A DNA stretch of 64,000 nucleotides, taken from the NCBI GenBank assembly GCA_903902705.1, contig CAIUVX010000063.1:1-64000 (forward strand), given 5' to 3'. Below the pieces are notes generated by a model. The model was not told the DNA's origin. It searched no databases and saw only the letters and a list, made by a program, of their open reading frames with translations. Of the stretch, positions 17,571 to 26,860 are shown piece by piece (position 1 is the first letter of the stretch; each line of letters starts with the position of its first letter). The position numbers were made by a program, and so were the translations under genes. The DNA comes from an uncultured Methylococcales bacterium. GTDB taxonomy: Bacteria > Pseudomonadota > Gammaproteobacteria > Methylococcales > Methylomonadaceae.

Positions 17571-18134
17571 TTATTTTTCCGCGATAGCTATTAAGGCAGC
17601 GCGTAGGTAGCTAACCATAGACCATAATGTTAATGCGGCGGCAATATATAAAAGTCCATAGCCGATTAAATTAATTGGTAGCCCTAGTAAATCTTCACGA
17701 TACAATAAAAATCCAATGGACAGCATTTGTGCAGTGGTTTTCCATTTGCCGATGTCAGACACTTTAACGGTTGCGCGTTGACCAATTTCTGCCATCCATT
17801 CTCGCAACGAAGCGATGGTAATTTCCCTGCCAACAATAATTGCGGCTGGAATGGCTAAATACGCAGTGTGTTGTTGCTCAACTAGCAATACCAACACAAT
17901 CGCCACCATTAATTTATCCGCAACAGGGTCTAAAAACGCGCCAAAAGGCGTTTCCAATTGCATTTTTCGCGCAAGATAACCATCTAACCAATCGGTAATA
18001 CCTGCCGCTAGAAAAATCAGCATACACGCCACATTGGAATACTGCCAAGGCAGATAAAAAATCACGGCTAACAACGGAATTAAGGCAATCCGTAGTAGGG
18101 TGAGATTAGTCGGTAAGTTAAATTGAATGGTCAT
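17571..18134 (-). CDS. pgsA: CDP-diacylglycerol-glycerol-3-phosphate 3-phosphatidyltransferase
   Basis: 187 residues with four to six membrane helices and the CDP-alcohol phosphotransferase motif D-G-xx-A-R-(x8)-G-xxx-D-xxx-D, seen as DWLDGYLARKMQLETPFGAF then LDPVADKL. It makes phosphatidylglycerol phosphate, the committed step to phosphatidylglycerol and cardiolipin. The first 17 bases overlap the 3' end of uvrC, the conserved uvrC-pgsA order of gammaproteobacteria. Confidence 0.95.
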   Translation of the reverse strand: MTIQFNLPTNLTLLRIALIPLLAVIFYLPWQYSNVACMLIFLAAGITDWLDGYLARKMQLETPFGAFLDPVADKLMVAIVLVLLVEQQHTAYLAIPAAIIVGREITIASLREWMAEIGQRATVKVSDIGKWKTTAQMLSIGFLLYREDLLGLPINLIGYGLLYIAAALTLWSMVSYLRAALIAIAEK

Positions 18135-19935
18135 CTGACTGATGAAAAGTATCGTAAATTCGTTGTGCCAATACTCGGCTAATGCCGTCTATGCTACAAA
18201 GTGCGTCCACACTTGCGCGTGCTACCCCTTGCAACCCCCCAAATTGTTTTAATAATGTCTGCCGCCGCTTCGTTCCCAGTCCTGAAAGTGATTCTAAAAC
18301 CGATTGCTTACTTGCTTTAGCTCGACGTTGCCGATGTCCTGTTAGTGCAAATCGATGTGCTTCATCACGAATTTGTTGAATCAACAACCCACCCGCTTCC
18401 ACTGTGATAGGAATAGGTTGTTCTTGAGTCAAGACAATTAGCTTTTCCCTGCCAGATTTTCGATTTTCTCCTTTTGCAACACCGACTATCATAACATTGT
18501 TTATGGCTAATTCTGCTAATGCCTTTTGCGCTTCATGAACTTGAGGTTTGCCACCGTCGATAAATGCTATATCGGGAGTCTCATGTTGACCTTGTTGCAA
18601 GCGTTTAAAGCGTCGAAAAACCGCTTGATAAATCGCCGCACAATCATCACCGCCCGTAATACCCGTAATATTAAATCGTCGATAAGCGGATTTAACCGCG
18701 CCTTCTCTGTCAAATACCACACACGAGGCAACCGTTTGTTCACCTTGAGTATGACTAATATCGAAACATTCCAAACGCTTAGGCACAGTTTCACAACCCA
18801 GTAACTGCTGCAAACTGACAAACCGCGCCAGCATATTTTGCTTGGATGCTAACTGTGTTGCCAGAGCGTTTTCAACATTGCTAGCCGCCATTTGCAACCA
18901 TTTCAGCCGCTCGCCTTTCACCTTAGTGACAATGCTCAGCGCGTGTTTCGCTTGCGTTGCCAACACCTCACGCACTAAATTCACTTCTTCTAGCGCGTGA
19001 CTGATGATTAACTCATACGGCACAGGTTTATCCAAATAATACTGTGGAATAAACGCCTGCAACACAGCGGCAGGTTGGTACGCATCGGTCATTTTAGGAA
19101 AAAATGCTTTATTGCCTAAATGCTGGCCGCCGCGAATAAAAAACACCTGCACACAGGCGACATTACCCTCAGTTGCACAAGCAATAATATCCATATCACC
19201 ACCTTCACCATCAATAAACTGTTTTTCCAATACCGAACGCAAACGCACAATTTGATCGCGTACACTTGCCGCCTGCTCAAACGCTAATGCCGCCGCTGCT
19301 GTTTCCATTTTAACAATCAAATTATCGATTAATAACCCACTTTTTCCCTCCAAAAACAATACGGTATTATCCACATCCAATGTGTAATCGGTTTTATCAA
19401 TCAAACCCACACACGGCGCGGTACAGCGTCCTATTTGATGTTGCAAACAAGGGCGAGTACGGTTGTTATACACCGTGTCCTCACATTGACGCACAGGAAA
19501 CAAGCGTTGCAATAATTTCAAACTTTCCGATGCTGCACCTGAACTAGGATAAGGGCCAAAATAACGCCCTAGCTTGCGTTTCGCACCACGGTGAATAGAA
19601 ATTTGCGGAAACTTGTGATTAGATAAAAAAATATAAGGATAGGATTTATCATCGCGCAAACAAATATTATAACGTGGCTTATGGCGTTTAATTTGCTGGC
19701 TTTCCAGTATTAAAGCCTCGTTTTCGGTACGCGTTATTGTCACCTCAATAGCGGCAATCTTAGCCACCATCACCTGTTGCTTAGTGGTCGCCGATGAGTT
19801 TTTAAAATAACTGGAAACGCGGTTTTTAAGATTTTTCGCCTTACCGATATAAATAATCTCGCCCTCGGCATTCAGCATTTTATAAATACCAGCCTGTGTG
19901 GTTAGATTTTTTAAAAATGATGCACTATCAAACAC
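18118..19935 (-). CDS. uvrC: Excinuclease ABC subunit C
   Basis: 605 residues, normal length. Domains in order: GIY-YIG nuclease (AGIYKMLNAEGEIIYIGKAKNL, residues 14-95) for the 3' cut; Cys cluster (CEDTVYNNRTRPCLQHQIGRCTAPC); UVR domain near 205-240 that contacts UvrB; RNase-H-like nuclease (FDISHTQGEQTVASCVVFD, FIDGGKPQ, DEAHRFALTGHR) for the 5' cut; and a C-terminal helix-hairpin-helix pair (LSGLGTKRRQTLLKQFGG). Acts with UvrAB in nucleotide excision repair. Confidence 0.97.
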   Translation of the reverse strand: MFDSASFLKNLTTQAGIYKMLNAEGEIIYIGKAKNLKNRVSSYFKNSSATTKQQVMVAKIAAIEVTITRTENEALILESQQIKRHKPRYNICLRDDKSYPYIFLSNHKFPQISIHRGAKRKLGRYFGPYPSSGAASESLKLLQRLFPVRQCEDTVYNNRTRPCLQHQIGRCTAPCVGLIDKTDYTLDVDNTVLFLEGKSGLLIDNLIVKMETAAAALAFEQAASVRDQIVRLRSVLEKQFIDGEGGDMDIIACATEGNVACVQVFFIRGGQHLGNKAFFPKMTDAYQPAAVLQAFIPQYYLDKPVPYELIISHALEEVNLVREVLATQAKHALSIVTKVKGERLKWLQMAASNVENALATQLASKQNMLARFVSLQQLLGCETVPKRLECFDISHTQGEQTVASCVVFDREGAVKSAYRRFNITGITGGDDCAAIYQAVFRRFKRLQQGQHETPDIAFIDGGKPQVHEAQKALAELAINNVMIVGVAKGENRKSGREKLIVLTQEQPIPITVEAGGLLIQQIRDEAHRFALTGHRQRRAKASKQSVLESLSGLGTKRRQTLLKQFGGLQGVARASVDALCSIDGISRVLAQRIYDTFHQSDDHSI

Positions 19936-20145
19936 AGCTTAACCTGCCCATAGTTATCAAAAAGTTAAACGGCTTTGTTTGTGAAAATTTGACTGAGATC
20001 AAAAGGGCTGTCACCACCATCCATCTGTCCGACAGTTTTGACCAGTGGGTTGCCCTAAAATTGACATAGATGTATGGCTTAACACACCTAGCATGGGAAC
20101 GTTTTTCTGAGTAACAAAAAATAAATGGGGAAAACGGCAGAACAC

Positions 20146-20178
20146 AAACCTTCGAGGTTTTTAAAACCCCGAAGGTTT
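20146..20178. repeat. Hairpin repeat 'accttcgaggttttaaaaccccgaaggt'
   Basis: AAACCTTCG...CGAAGGTTT with an internal GGTTTT/AAAACC fold, 9 bases past the stop of the DUF3597 gene. It resembles the copy at 52284-52314. It may double as that gene's terminator. Confidence 0.6.
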
Positions 20179-20186
20179 TTAACTAG

Positions 20187-20597
20187 TTAGTCCAATAAAT
20201 CTTGCGGAATATTGCCGCCATTTGCTGCGAGTTTTTGCAAGACAGTTTTGTGTAGCCACATATTCATACGAGCAGAATCGCCCATTTTTTCATCGGGACA
20301 ACCTAATTCTGCTGCCAATTCTTTACGCGAATGCAAACTACTGTCCAGTTCCAGTAACTTTAACAAATCGACTATCGAAACTTTCCAGTTCAGTTTTTCG
20401 GCATGAGATGCCGCTAATGCTTCCAGTTTGGCAGCGACATCAACCACAGCGATTGTAGCAACTGGAGAAGGTACGGCAGATTGTTCGATATTTTCACTTT
20501 CCTCAGCGACAACATTATCTGGCGCGGATTCGGGTGCTTCAGCCGCTTCGTCACTGCCAAAACCCAGTTTGCTAGCGATACTACTAAATATACTCAT
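20187..20597 (-). CDS. DUF3597 domain protein
   Basis: 136 residues. The start MSIFSSIASKLGFGSDEAAEAPE and the C-terminal domain (LDVAAKLEALAASHAEKLNW, SIVDLLKLLELDSSLHSRKE, LAAELGCPDEKMGDSARMNM) are those of the DUF3597 family, which has an Ala/Glu/Pro-rich linker between an N-terminal hydrophobic tip and a small helical domain. The biochemical role is unknown, though the fold resembles LysM-linked helical proteins. The gene stands alone, bounded by repeats. Confidence 0.88.
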   Translation of the reverse strand: MSIFSSIASKLGFGSDEAAEAPESAPDNVVAEESENIEQSAVPSPVATIAVVDVAAKLEALAASHAEKLNWKVSIVDLLKLLELDSSLHSRKELAAELGCPDEKMGDSARMNMWLHKTVLQKLAANGGNIPQDLLD

Positions 20598-20719
20598 GGT
20601 GATTCCTCAAAGTTAAAGTGGAGTGTGTTGTTAAGCTAATTTGTTGCTCAGAAAACTACTGAGTTCAATTAACGCAAGTTGTTGTAAATTGCCATTGTCA
20701 GGCACATATCATATCCAGT

Positions 20720-20775
20720 TTCAATAATGCCATCCTTGGCACTGAATTCCAGCATTCATGCTGGAATGACGATGG
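20720..20775. repeat. Second copy of the 'attccagcatgctggaat' repeat
   Basis: ATTCCAGCAT / ATGCTGGAAT hairpin within AATGCCATCCTTGGCACTGAATTCCAG...GACGATGG, sharing about 20 bases with the copy at 13108-13150. Confidence 0.75.
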
Positions 20776-20848
20776 TTGACCTTAATATTATAGCTGCCGC
20801 TTTTTTTGCTCATAGATCACCGACCGCGTAACCTTGATAGGTATATAT

Positions 20849-23266
20849 TTAATGCGCGGTCAACGTCTGATTTTTTATCGTGACACGATCAGCCTCTGCT
20901 TTACTTTGCTCTTCTAGGCTTTTTTGAGTGATGGGTACAGGCATATATTGCAACGCAACTTCCAAGACTTCGTCTATCCAATGCACGGGTCTTATGTCTA
21001 AATTTTGTTTAATGTTGTCTGGAATTTCCACGAGGTCTTTGGCATTGTCTGCTGGAATCAATACCGTAGTAATACCGCCACGATGCGCTGCCAACAGTTT
21101 TTCTTTTAAGCCGCCGATAGGTAATACTTCGCCACGCAGAGTGATTTCGCCTGTCATAGCAACATTTGCCCGCACAGGTATTTTGGTTAAGGCGGAAATA
21201 ATAGCGGTACACATACCTATGCCCGCGCTAGGTCCATCTTTAGGGGTCGCGCCTTCGGGTACATGGACATGAATGTCATTGTTCTGAAATACGCTATTAT
21301 CAAGCCCTAAAATATCTGCACGACTTCTGACGACGGTCATGGCGGCTTCAATGGATTCTTTCATTACATCGCCCAGTTTTCCTGTTGCCGAATGCTTGCC
21401 TTTACCCGCAATAACGGCGGTTTCAATAGTGAGTAATTCGCCGCCCACTTCTGTCCAAGCCAAGCCAGTCACTTGTCCAACTTGGTCTTGCTCTTCTGCT
21501 AAGCCATAACTAAAGCGTCTAACCCCTAAATAATCTTGCAGGTTTTCAGGGGTAATAAACACTTTTTCTTTTTTAGCACTTAATAATAAGGCTTTGACCA
21601 CTTTACGACAAATTTTAGAAATATCTCGTTCCAGATTACGCACCCCCGCTTCACGCGAGTAGTAACGAATCATGTCTCTAACCACCGCTTCGGGAATCTC
21701 AATCTCGTGTTCTTTAAGACCGTTATTAGTAATTTGCTTGGGGATTAAATAACGCAAGGCTATATTGATTTTTTCATCTTCGGTGTAACCTGCTAAACGT
21801 ATGACTTCCATTCTGTCCAATAGGGCAGGGGGGATATTCATAGTGTTAGCGGTCGCTACAAACATGACATCGGATAAATCAAAATCGACTTCTAAATAGT
21901 GATCGGAAAACGTGTGATTTTGCTCAGGGTCTAATACTTCTAATAATGCTGATGCAGGATCGCCACGAAAATCCGCCGCCATTTTATCGATTTCATCCAA
22001 CAAAAACATCGGATTGCGGGTTTTTATTTTGGCTAAATTTTGTAAAATTTTCCCAGGCATCGAACCAATATAGGTGCGTCTATGCCCGCGAATTTCCGCT
22101 TCATCACGCACACCACCTAATGCCATGCGCACATAGCTACGATTAGTGGCTCTAGCAATCGATTCACCTAAAGAAGTTTTGCCTACACCTGGAGGTCCAA
22201 CTAAACACAGAATTGGACCTTTCAGTTGTTTTACCCGTTGATGTACAGCGAGGTATTCCAAAATCCGTTCTTTGACTTTTTCTAAACCGTAATGCTCAGT
22301 TTCCAGCACTTGTTCAGCAATTTTTAAATCATGGCGGACTTTGGTTTTTTTCTTCCACGGTACGTTAATCATCCAGTCAATGTAATTGCGTACCACGGTT
22401 GCTTCTGCTGACATCGGCGACATCATTTTAAGTTTGTTCAACTCAGCGTCTGCCTTGGTTTTCGCTTCCTTGGACATACCTGCGTCGGCAATTTTTTTGG
22501 CTAATTCTTCAATTTCATTAGGCACATCTTCCATTTCACCTAATTCTTTTTGAATCGCCTTCATTTGTTCGTTTAGGTAATATTCGCGCTGATTTTTCTC
22601 CATCTGTTGTTTAACGCGCCCGCGAATTTTCTTTTCCATTTCCAGAATATCCACTTCGCCTTCCATCAGCGTCATTAAATGTTCCAGACGTTTTTCAATG
22701 TCTACCGTTTCAAGAATAATCTGCTTGTCATGCACTTTTAAACTCATGTGCGCGGCAATGGTATCCGCAAGCCGACTAGGATCATCAATGCCTGTTAATG
22801 AAATCAATACTTCAGGCGGAATTTTGTTATTCAGCTTAACGTATTGTTCAAATGAACTGATGGCAGTGCGTTGCAATACATCTTGACCTTGATCAGATAA
22901 GCTTGAAACATCGTCAAGTGGGGCAATCAGTGCAGTAAAAAAATGCGCTGTCTCATCATAGCGCAGCACTTCACAGCGTTGATCACCTTCAACTAAGACT
23001 TTGACTGTACCATCAGGGAGTTTTAACAATTGCAGAATGTTGGCTAGTGTACCGATTCGATAAAGATCTGTAACCTCAGGATCATCAATTTCCGCTTCTT
23101 TTTGCGCCACCAACAACACTTGTTTGTCATCTTTCATGGCAGCTTCTAAAGCATCTATCGATTTTTCCCTGCCGACAAATAACGGGATCACCATGTGCGG
23201 GTAAACCACAACATCTCTTAGCGGCAAGACGGGGATTAATACATCGGTTGATTGGTGCGTTTCCAC
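20849..23266 (-). CDS. lon: ATP-dependent protease Lon
   Basis: About 805 residues. The GTG at 23266 is preferred because AGGAA lies seven bases upstream; the ORF track uses a TTG at 23284 that is itself part of that leader. Lon substrate-binding N-domain ([20 protein letters not shown]), long coiled middle, AAA+ module with Walker A ([11 protein letters not shown]) and Walker B ([10 protein letters not shown]), and the protease domain with catalytic Ser in [11 protein letters not shown] and Lys in [11 protein letters not shown]. It degrades misfolded and regulatory proteins. A TTGCTA-16-CATAAT promoter-like pair lies about 55-80 bases upstream. Confidence 0.96.
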   Translation of the reverse strand: METHQSTDVLIPVLPLRDVVVYPHMVIPLFVGREKSIDALEAAMKDDKQVLLVAQKEAEIDDPEVTDLYRIGTLANILQLLKLPDGTVKVLVEGDQRCEVLRYDETAHFFTALIAPLDDVSSLSDQGQDVLQRTAISSFEQYVKLNNKIPPEVLISLTGIDDPSRLADTIAAHMSLKVHDKQIILETVDIEKRLEHLMTLMEGEVDILEMEKKIRGRVKQQMEKNQREYYLNEQMKAIQKELGEMEDVPNEIEELAKKIADAGMSKEAKTKADAELNKLKMMSPMSAEATVVRNYIDWMINVPWKKKTKVRHDLKIAEQVLETEHYGLEKVKERILEYLAVHQRVKQLKGPILCLVGPPGVGKTSLGESIARATNRSYVRMALGGVRDEAEIRGHRRTYIGSMPGKILQNLAKIKTRNPMFLLDEIDKMAADFRGDPASALLEVLDPEQNHTFSDHYLEVDFDLSDVMFVATANTMNIPPALLDRMEVIRLAGYTEDEKINIALRYLIPKQITNNGLKEHEIEIPEAVVRDMIRYYSREAGVRNLERDISKICRKVVKALLLSAKKEKVFITPENLQDYLGVRRFSYGLAEEQDQVGQVTGLAWTEVGGELLTIETAVIAGKGKHSATGKLGDVMKESIEAAMTVVRSRADILGLDNSVFQNNDIHVHVPEGATPKDGPSAGIGMCTAIISALTKIPVRANVAMTGEITLRGEVLPIGGLKEKLLAAHRGGITTVLIPADNAKDLVEIPDNIKQNLDIRPVHWIDEVLEVALQYMPVPITQKSLEEQSKAEADRVTIKNQTLTAH

Positions 23267-23362
23267 AATGAATTCCTGTGTCAAATTTACGATGTAACCA
23301 TTATGAGGATGCTAATCAAAATAGCAAGGCGTAGAAGTGGGTTTTTGTAAGTTTTAAAGGCA

Positions 23363-23396
23363 AAAAAGGGAGCTTTCGCAAAAAAGCTCCCTTTTT
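23363..23396. terminator. Bidirectional rho-independent terminator
   Basis: AAAAAGGGAGCTTT / AAAGCTCCCTTTTT, a perfect 14-bp stem with a 6-base loop, T-rich on both strands. It lies upstream of lon, so on the minus strand it would insulate lon from transcription coming from the repeat/rtcB-remnant side. Confidence 0.85.
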
Positions 23397-23402
23397 CCTT
23401 CG

Positions 23403-23607
23403 CGGGGTGGGTTATTCAACTCACCCGCACGTTTAAATTAAAATGTGATTCGTGACATATCCAAAACGTTACGACGGGGGTGAATACCCCGTCGCGCTTC
23501 GGAAAGCCCCCGCATTCTCCAAGCTCCATGCGGGTTACTTGCTATTCCGCCTTACGGATTAATTGTAGGGTGGGCAAGCGATAGAGCAGTTTGCCCACGC
23601 TACCTGA
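23403..23607. repeat. Cluster of three repeat families
   Basis: CGGGGTGGGTTATTCAACTCACCCGC (the GGGCGGGTTGAATAACCCGCC family, also near 40540 and 52107). CCCCGCATTCTCCAAGCTCCATGCGGGTTACTTGCT (also at 24807). GTAGGGTGGGCAAGC...GTTTGCCCACGCTACC (also at 24857 and 51991). Confidence 0.8.
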
Positions 23608-23649
23608 CTTTGATGGGTGTGTCGCCAGCTTGCCAGTCACTTGAAGTTT

Positions 23650-23858
23650 CAGCGTAGCACGATTACTGATAGCCGTAGTGCGGCAAAACAGCAGATGATG
23701 TTCATGCGCAAACTCTGGGTGTAGAATGTCGTAAAGATAGCGGGGTGATTGATGAAATTCCAGCGGCTTATAAAGACATCGATAAAGTGATGGAACACCA
23801 AAGCGATTTAGTGGAAGTGGTGCATACACTGAAACAGGTATTGTGCATTAAGGGTTAA
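23650..23858 (+). pseudogene. rtcB: 3' remnant of rtcB (RNA ligase), frameshifted
   Basis: The frame ending at 23858 reads LGVECRKDSGVIDEIPAAYK then DIDKVMEHQSDLVEVVHTLK and QVLCIKG, an unmistakable RtcB C-terminus (about 55 residues of a roughly 400-480-residue enzyme). Just upstream, SRSAAKQQ in a different frame fits the RtcB stretch before it, so there is also a frameshift near 23687. RtcB joins 2',3'-cyclic phosphate and 5'-OH RNA ends. The fragment lacks all the manganese-binding His residues except downstream text, and cannot work. Not in the ORF track. Repeat elements abut its 5' side. Confidence 0.85.
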
Positions 23859-23867
23859 AGTGCAATC

Positions 23868-23899
23868 GTCGGAGTACAAATTTAGGTTTGTACTCCGAC
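23868..23899. repeat. Perfect 13-bp hairpin
   Basis: GTCGGAGTACAAA / TTTGTACTCCGAC with loop TTTAGG, 10 bases after the rtcB remnant stop. No T-run follows. It may be the old rtcB terminator or a small repeat. Confidence 0.65.
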
Positions 23900-23940
23900 T
23901 AATCTATTATTACGACTCCAACATTAACGAGGTTTTTCTG

Positions 23941-24663
23941 ATGAAAATAACGCCAATATTACTGTGTACTACTGCACTAATAATCACAGCTTGCACCGCG
24001 CTACCATTAAAACAACAATATAATAAGGCAGTCAAAGATGCCGCTATTGTCAAAGCCAAAGAAAAAACCAACACATTACTGGCAATTACCCCTAATAATC
24101 CTAAATTGGTATGGAATGCCGATAAAACTAAACTACTGGTAGTGACGTGGAAAAGTCGTGATGCTTACGAAAAATTTGTCAAAAATAACACCCAAGCCCC
24201 TAGCAATCCAAACTATGCACTGTGGGTGAGTGCTGCTCCGCAAGTTAAGGCATTCTGTCAAGCTTACGAGCGTGACACCGACGATGAATTGAATTTACGC
24301 TTGAAGCAATATCTGGGTTTAGCTCCCGAATGGCAATACGATGTTTTTGTGGAAATGTGGGTTAGCCCAGAACACTTATTCCGTCCTTGTGTTGACCCAG
24401 AAATTAACGATACCCAATGTGAAACCAAAGTACCTGCAAAATTTCCTGCGGTAGCCAATATTCCTGACTACGGTTTGTTTTACAAAAATCTGTATTTTAA
24501 AAGTTTCAGAGAATCGGCAGGCGTACCGTGGACGGGTTTAGGTTATACCTACGATTGGGGCAATGATGACAGCGACATCGGTGCGAGTGAATTTATTTTA
24601 ATGCCTAACGCACCTTATCAAATCAAACAAGTGCTAACCACCCATGAGTATTGCGCAAAATAA
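23941..24663 (+). CDS. Hypothetical lipoprotein
   Basis: 240 residues from ATG 23941 (CGAGG about 8 bases upstream); the ORF-track start 27 codons earlier runs into the hairpin. Lipoprotein signal MKITPILLCTTALIITACTA with lipobox ITAC. The mature protein is soluble with four further Cys (AFCQAYER, FRPCVDPEIND, TQCETK, HEYCAK) and many Trp/Tyr. PWTGLGYTYDWGNDDSDIGASEF near the end looks conserved in character but I cannot name a family. Repeats lie on both sides. Confidence 0.75.
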   Translation: MKITPILLCTTALIITACTALPLKQQYNKAVKDAAIVKAKEKTNTLLAITPNNPKLVWNADKTKLLVVTWKSRDAYEKFVKNNTQAPSNPNYALWVSAAPQVKAFCQAYERDTDDELNLRLKQYLGLAPEWQYDVFVEMWVSPEHLFRPCVDPEINDTQCETKVPAKFPAVANIPDYGLFYKNLYFKSFRESAGVPWTGLGYTYDWGNDDSDIGASEFILMPNAPYQIKQVLTTHEYCAK

Positions 24664-24719
24664 AATTTGCTAGATTGTTATTCACTCAAACTCGCTGTTT
24701 ATTAACATAGGGCAGAATA

Positions 24720-25020
24720 CGCGGTCGCTATTACGGGTTGCGTAGCCCGTGTGGAGCATAGCGGAACACGGGGAACAATAGCATCATCACGAAAAGCCCC
24801 CGCATTCCGCAAGCTCCATGCGGGTTACTTGCTATTCCGCCTTACGGATTAATTTGTAGGGTGGGCAAGCATCTTTTTGCTTGCCCACCGATTATGCTGA
24901 TTCCGCGTGGGTAAACGATAAAGCCGTTTGCCAACCCTAACTGACTGGGATAACGTAAGGAATCCCAACATAACATCGAAAAAATGCTGGAATTCGACTG
25001 ACCCTCAGCCTACTACTGCT
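24720..25020. repeat. Repeat cluster between the lipoprotein gene and gspE
   Basis: GGGTTGCGTAGCCCGTGTGGAGCATAGCGGAACACGGGG, then CCCCCGCATTCCGCAAGCTCCATGCGGGTTACTTGCTATTCCGCC (shared with 23508), then two GTAGGGTGGGCAAGC-type units. A TAAGGAATCCCAACATAACATCGAAAAAATGCTGGAATT segment has a diverged copy at 37390-37433. No gene is seen. Confidence 0.75.
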
Positions 25021-25159
25021 ATTAGTAAGTAGTCAGCATGAAGCTTGCGGAATGCAGGGGCTAATATAGATTTTACGATAGTAATTAACATTGGGTATTA
25101 CCTGCTTAGGCACAAATAGCGTATCATTTTCCACTTACTGTAATTTAAGACTACGACTT

Positions 25160-26860
25160 ATGATCGAGCAAAAAATACCCTATCAAGCCTTACTTAAAAC
25201 GCTACAGGACAAAGGTAGCTTGTCTGCTATCGAGTTAAAAAAAGTAGAGCGCGTACAAAAAACTGCTGTGGCAGAAAGTTTGCCACAATTATTGGTTAAA
25301 CTTGGCTTGTGTTCCGAACAAGATGTCGCCAACGCTTTTGTTGAATCGGGGCAGTTTGAAAAAGTTGTTGCAGAACAATATCCCCAAGAAAGACAACTAC
25401 CCGAAAACATCTCGTTACGGTTTTTAAAAAATTATCATGTGATAGGGCTGGGTGATACCCAAGACACGGCGACTGTCGCTCTCATGGATCCTGAAGATTC
25501 ATTTGTGCTGGACGCATTACGTTTAGCAACAGGTAAAAAAGTCATTGCTAAAGTCGGCTTATTATCCGAAATTGATGCAGCATTGGAAGAGCAGTACAGT
25601 CACGATCGCTCAAAAACTGATAAATTACTGGATGAGTCAGGGGATTATGACATTCGTGAAGAAGACCTTGAGCATTTAAAAGACCTCGCCAGTGAAGCTC
25701 CTGTTATCAAAATGGTTAATTTGATTATGCAGCGAGCTATCGAATTAAAAGCTTCCGATATTCATATTGAACCGTTTGAGCAATCTTTAAAAGTGAGATT
25801 ACGCGTCGATGGGGTGTTACAAGAAATTGACGCGCCGCCCGTTAAATCCACCGCAGCGGTGATTTCGCGTATTAAAATCATGGCTAAATTGAATATTGCC
25901 GAACGCCGTTTGCCGCAAGATGGTCGAATCAAAATACAAATGCTGGGCAAAGAATTGGATTTGCGTATTTCAACCATTCCAACCATGTATGGTGAAAGCG
26001 TGGTGATTCGTTTGCTGGATAAGGAAAACACAGTATTAGATTTTGAAGCACTGGGTTTTTCGGGTAAACATTTAAAGCAGTTTTCCGATATTTTAGCATT
26101 GCCGCATGGCATTATTTTAATTACAGGTCCAACGGGTAGCGGTAAATCAACCACGCTGTACGCAGCTCTTAAGCAATTAAATACCTCAGCGCGTAAAATC
26201 ATCACCGTTGAAGACCCCGTAGAATACCAAATGGAAGGTATTAACCAGATTCAGGCAAAACCACAAATCGGTTTAACCTTTGCCACCGCATTGCGTTCTA
26301 TCGTTCGACAAGACCCTGACGTTATTATGATTGGCGAAATGCGTGACTTAGAAACTGCGCGTATTGCGGTGCAGTCGGCGTTAACAGGTCACTTAGTGTT
26401 ATCGACTTTACATACCAATAATGCCGCTGGGGGTATCACACGGTTATTAGATATGGGGCTGGAGGAATATTTACTCACCTCCACCGTCAACGGCATATTA
26501 GCGCAACGCTTAGTCAGAAAACTTTGCCCCGCTTGTAAGCAGGCGACTCCCGCTCCCGCTGTGTTAATTGACGATTTGAAGTTACGCCGCTACGCTCCCG
26601 AAGGCGATATTATGCTATACAAACCCATTGGTTGCGCGGCTTGTAGCGGAGTCGGCTATCGTGGACGCTTAGCGATTATCGAATTTTTACCGATGAGCAA
26701 TGGCATTCGTCAAGCGGTCATGGCGCATGAAGAAGCGGGCGCTATTCAAAATCTGGCAGTGGAAGAAGGTATGTCCACACTTTATGAAAATGGTTTAGTA
26801 AAAGTGATTCAAGGTATCACCACCCTAGAAGAAGTTTTACGCGTTACCTCGGAAACCTGA
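25160..26860 (+). CDS. gspE: Type II secretion ATPase GspE
   Basis: 566 residues from ATG 25160 (MIEQKIPYQALLKTL); the ORF-track start at 25091 adds an unlikely 23-residue lead. N-terminal GspE_N domain to about residue 150, then the secretion ATPase core: Walker A GPTGSGKST, Asp box ITVEDPVEYQ, Walker B MIGEMRDLETA, His box LSTLHTNNA, and the CM zinc site CPACK...CAACSG. It powers pseudopilus growth for outer-membrane secretion. Its stop shares one base with the gspF start. The other gsp genes are not in the window. Confidence 0.93.
   Translation: MIEQKIPYQALLKTLQDKGSLSAIELKKVERVQKTAVAESLPQLLVKLGLCSEQDVANAFVESGQFEKVVAEQYPQERQLPENISLRFLKNYHVIGLGDTQDTATVALMDPEDSFVLDALRLATGKKVIAKVGLLSEIDAALEEQYSHDRSKTDKLLDESGDYDIREEDLEHLKDLASEAPVIKMVNLIMQRAIELKASDIHIEPFEQSLKVRLRVDGVLQEIDAPPVKSTAAVISRIKIMAKLNIAERRLPQDGRIKIQMLGKELDLRISTIPTMYGESVVIRLLDKENTVLDFEALGFSGKHLKQFSDILALPHGIILITGPTGSGKSTTLYAALKQLNTSARKIITVEDPVEYQMEGINQIQAKPQIGLTFATALRSIVRQDPDVIMIGEMRDLETARIAVQSALTGHLVLSTLHTNNAAGGITRLLDMGLEEYLLTSTVNGILAQRLVRKLCPACKQATPAPAVLIDDLKLRRYAPEGDIMLYKPIGCAACSGVGYRGRLAIIEFLPMSNGIRQAVMAHEEAGAIQNLAVEEGMSTLYENGLVKVIQGITTLEEVLRVTSET

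Noticed and set aside
19966-20060. Short minus-strand frame NPLVKTVGQMDGGDSPFDLSQ... upstream of uvrC
   Set aside because: It looks like a protein C-terminus but is under 30 residues, has no start and matches no family I know. Possible remnant, not supportable.
23542-23829. 95-residue minus-strand ORF
   Set aside because: Antisense to the rtcB remnant and repeat units.
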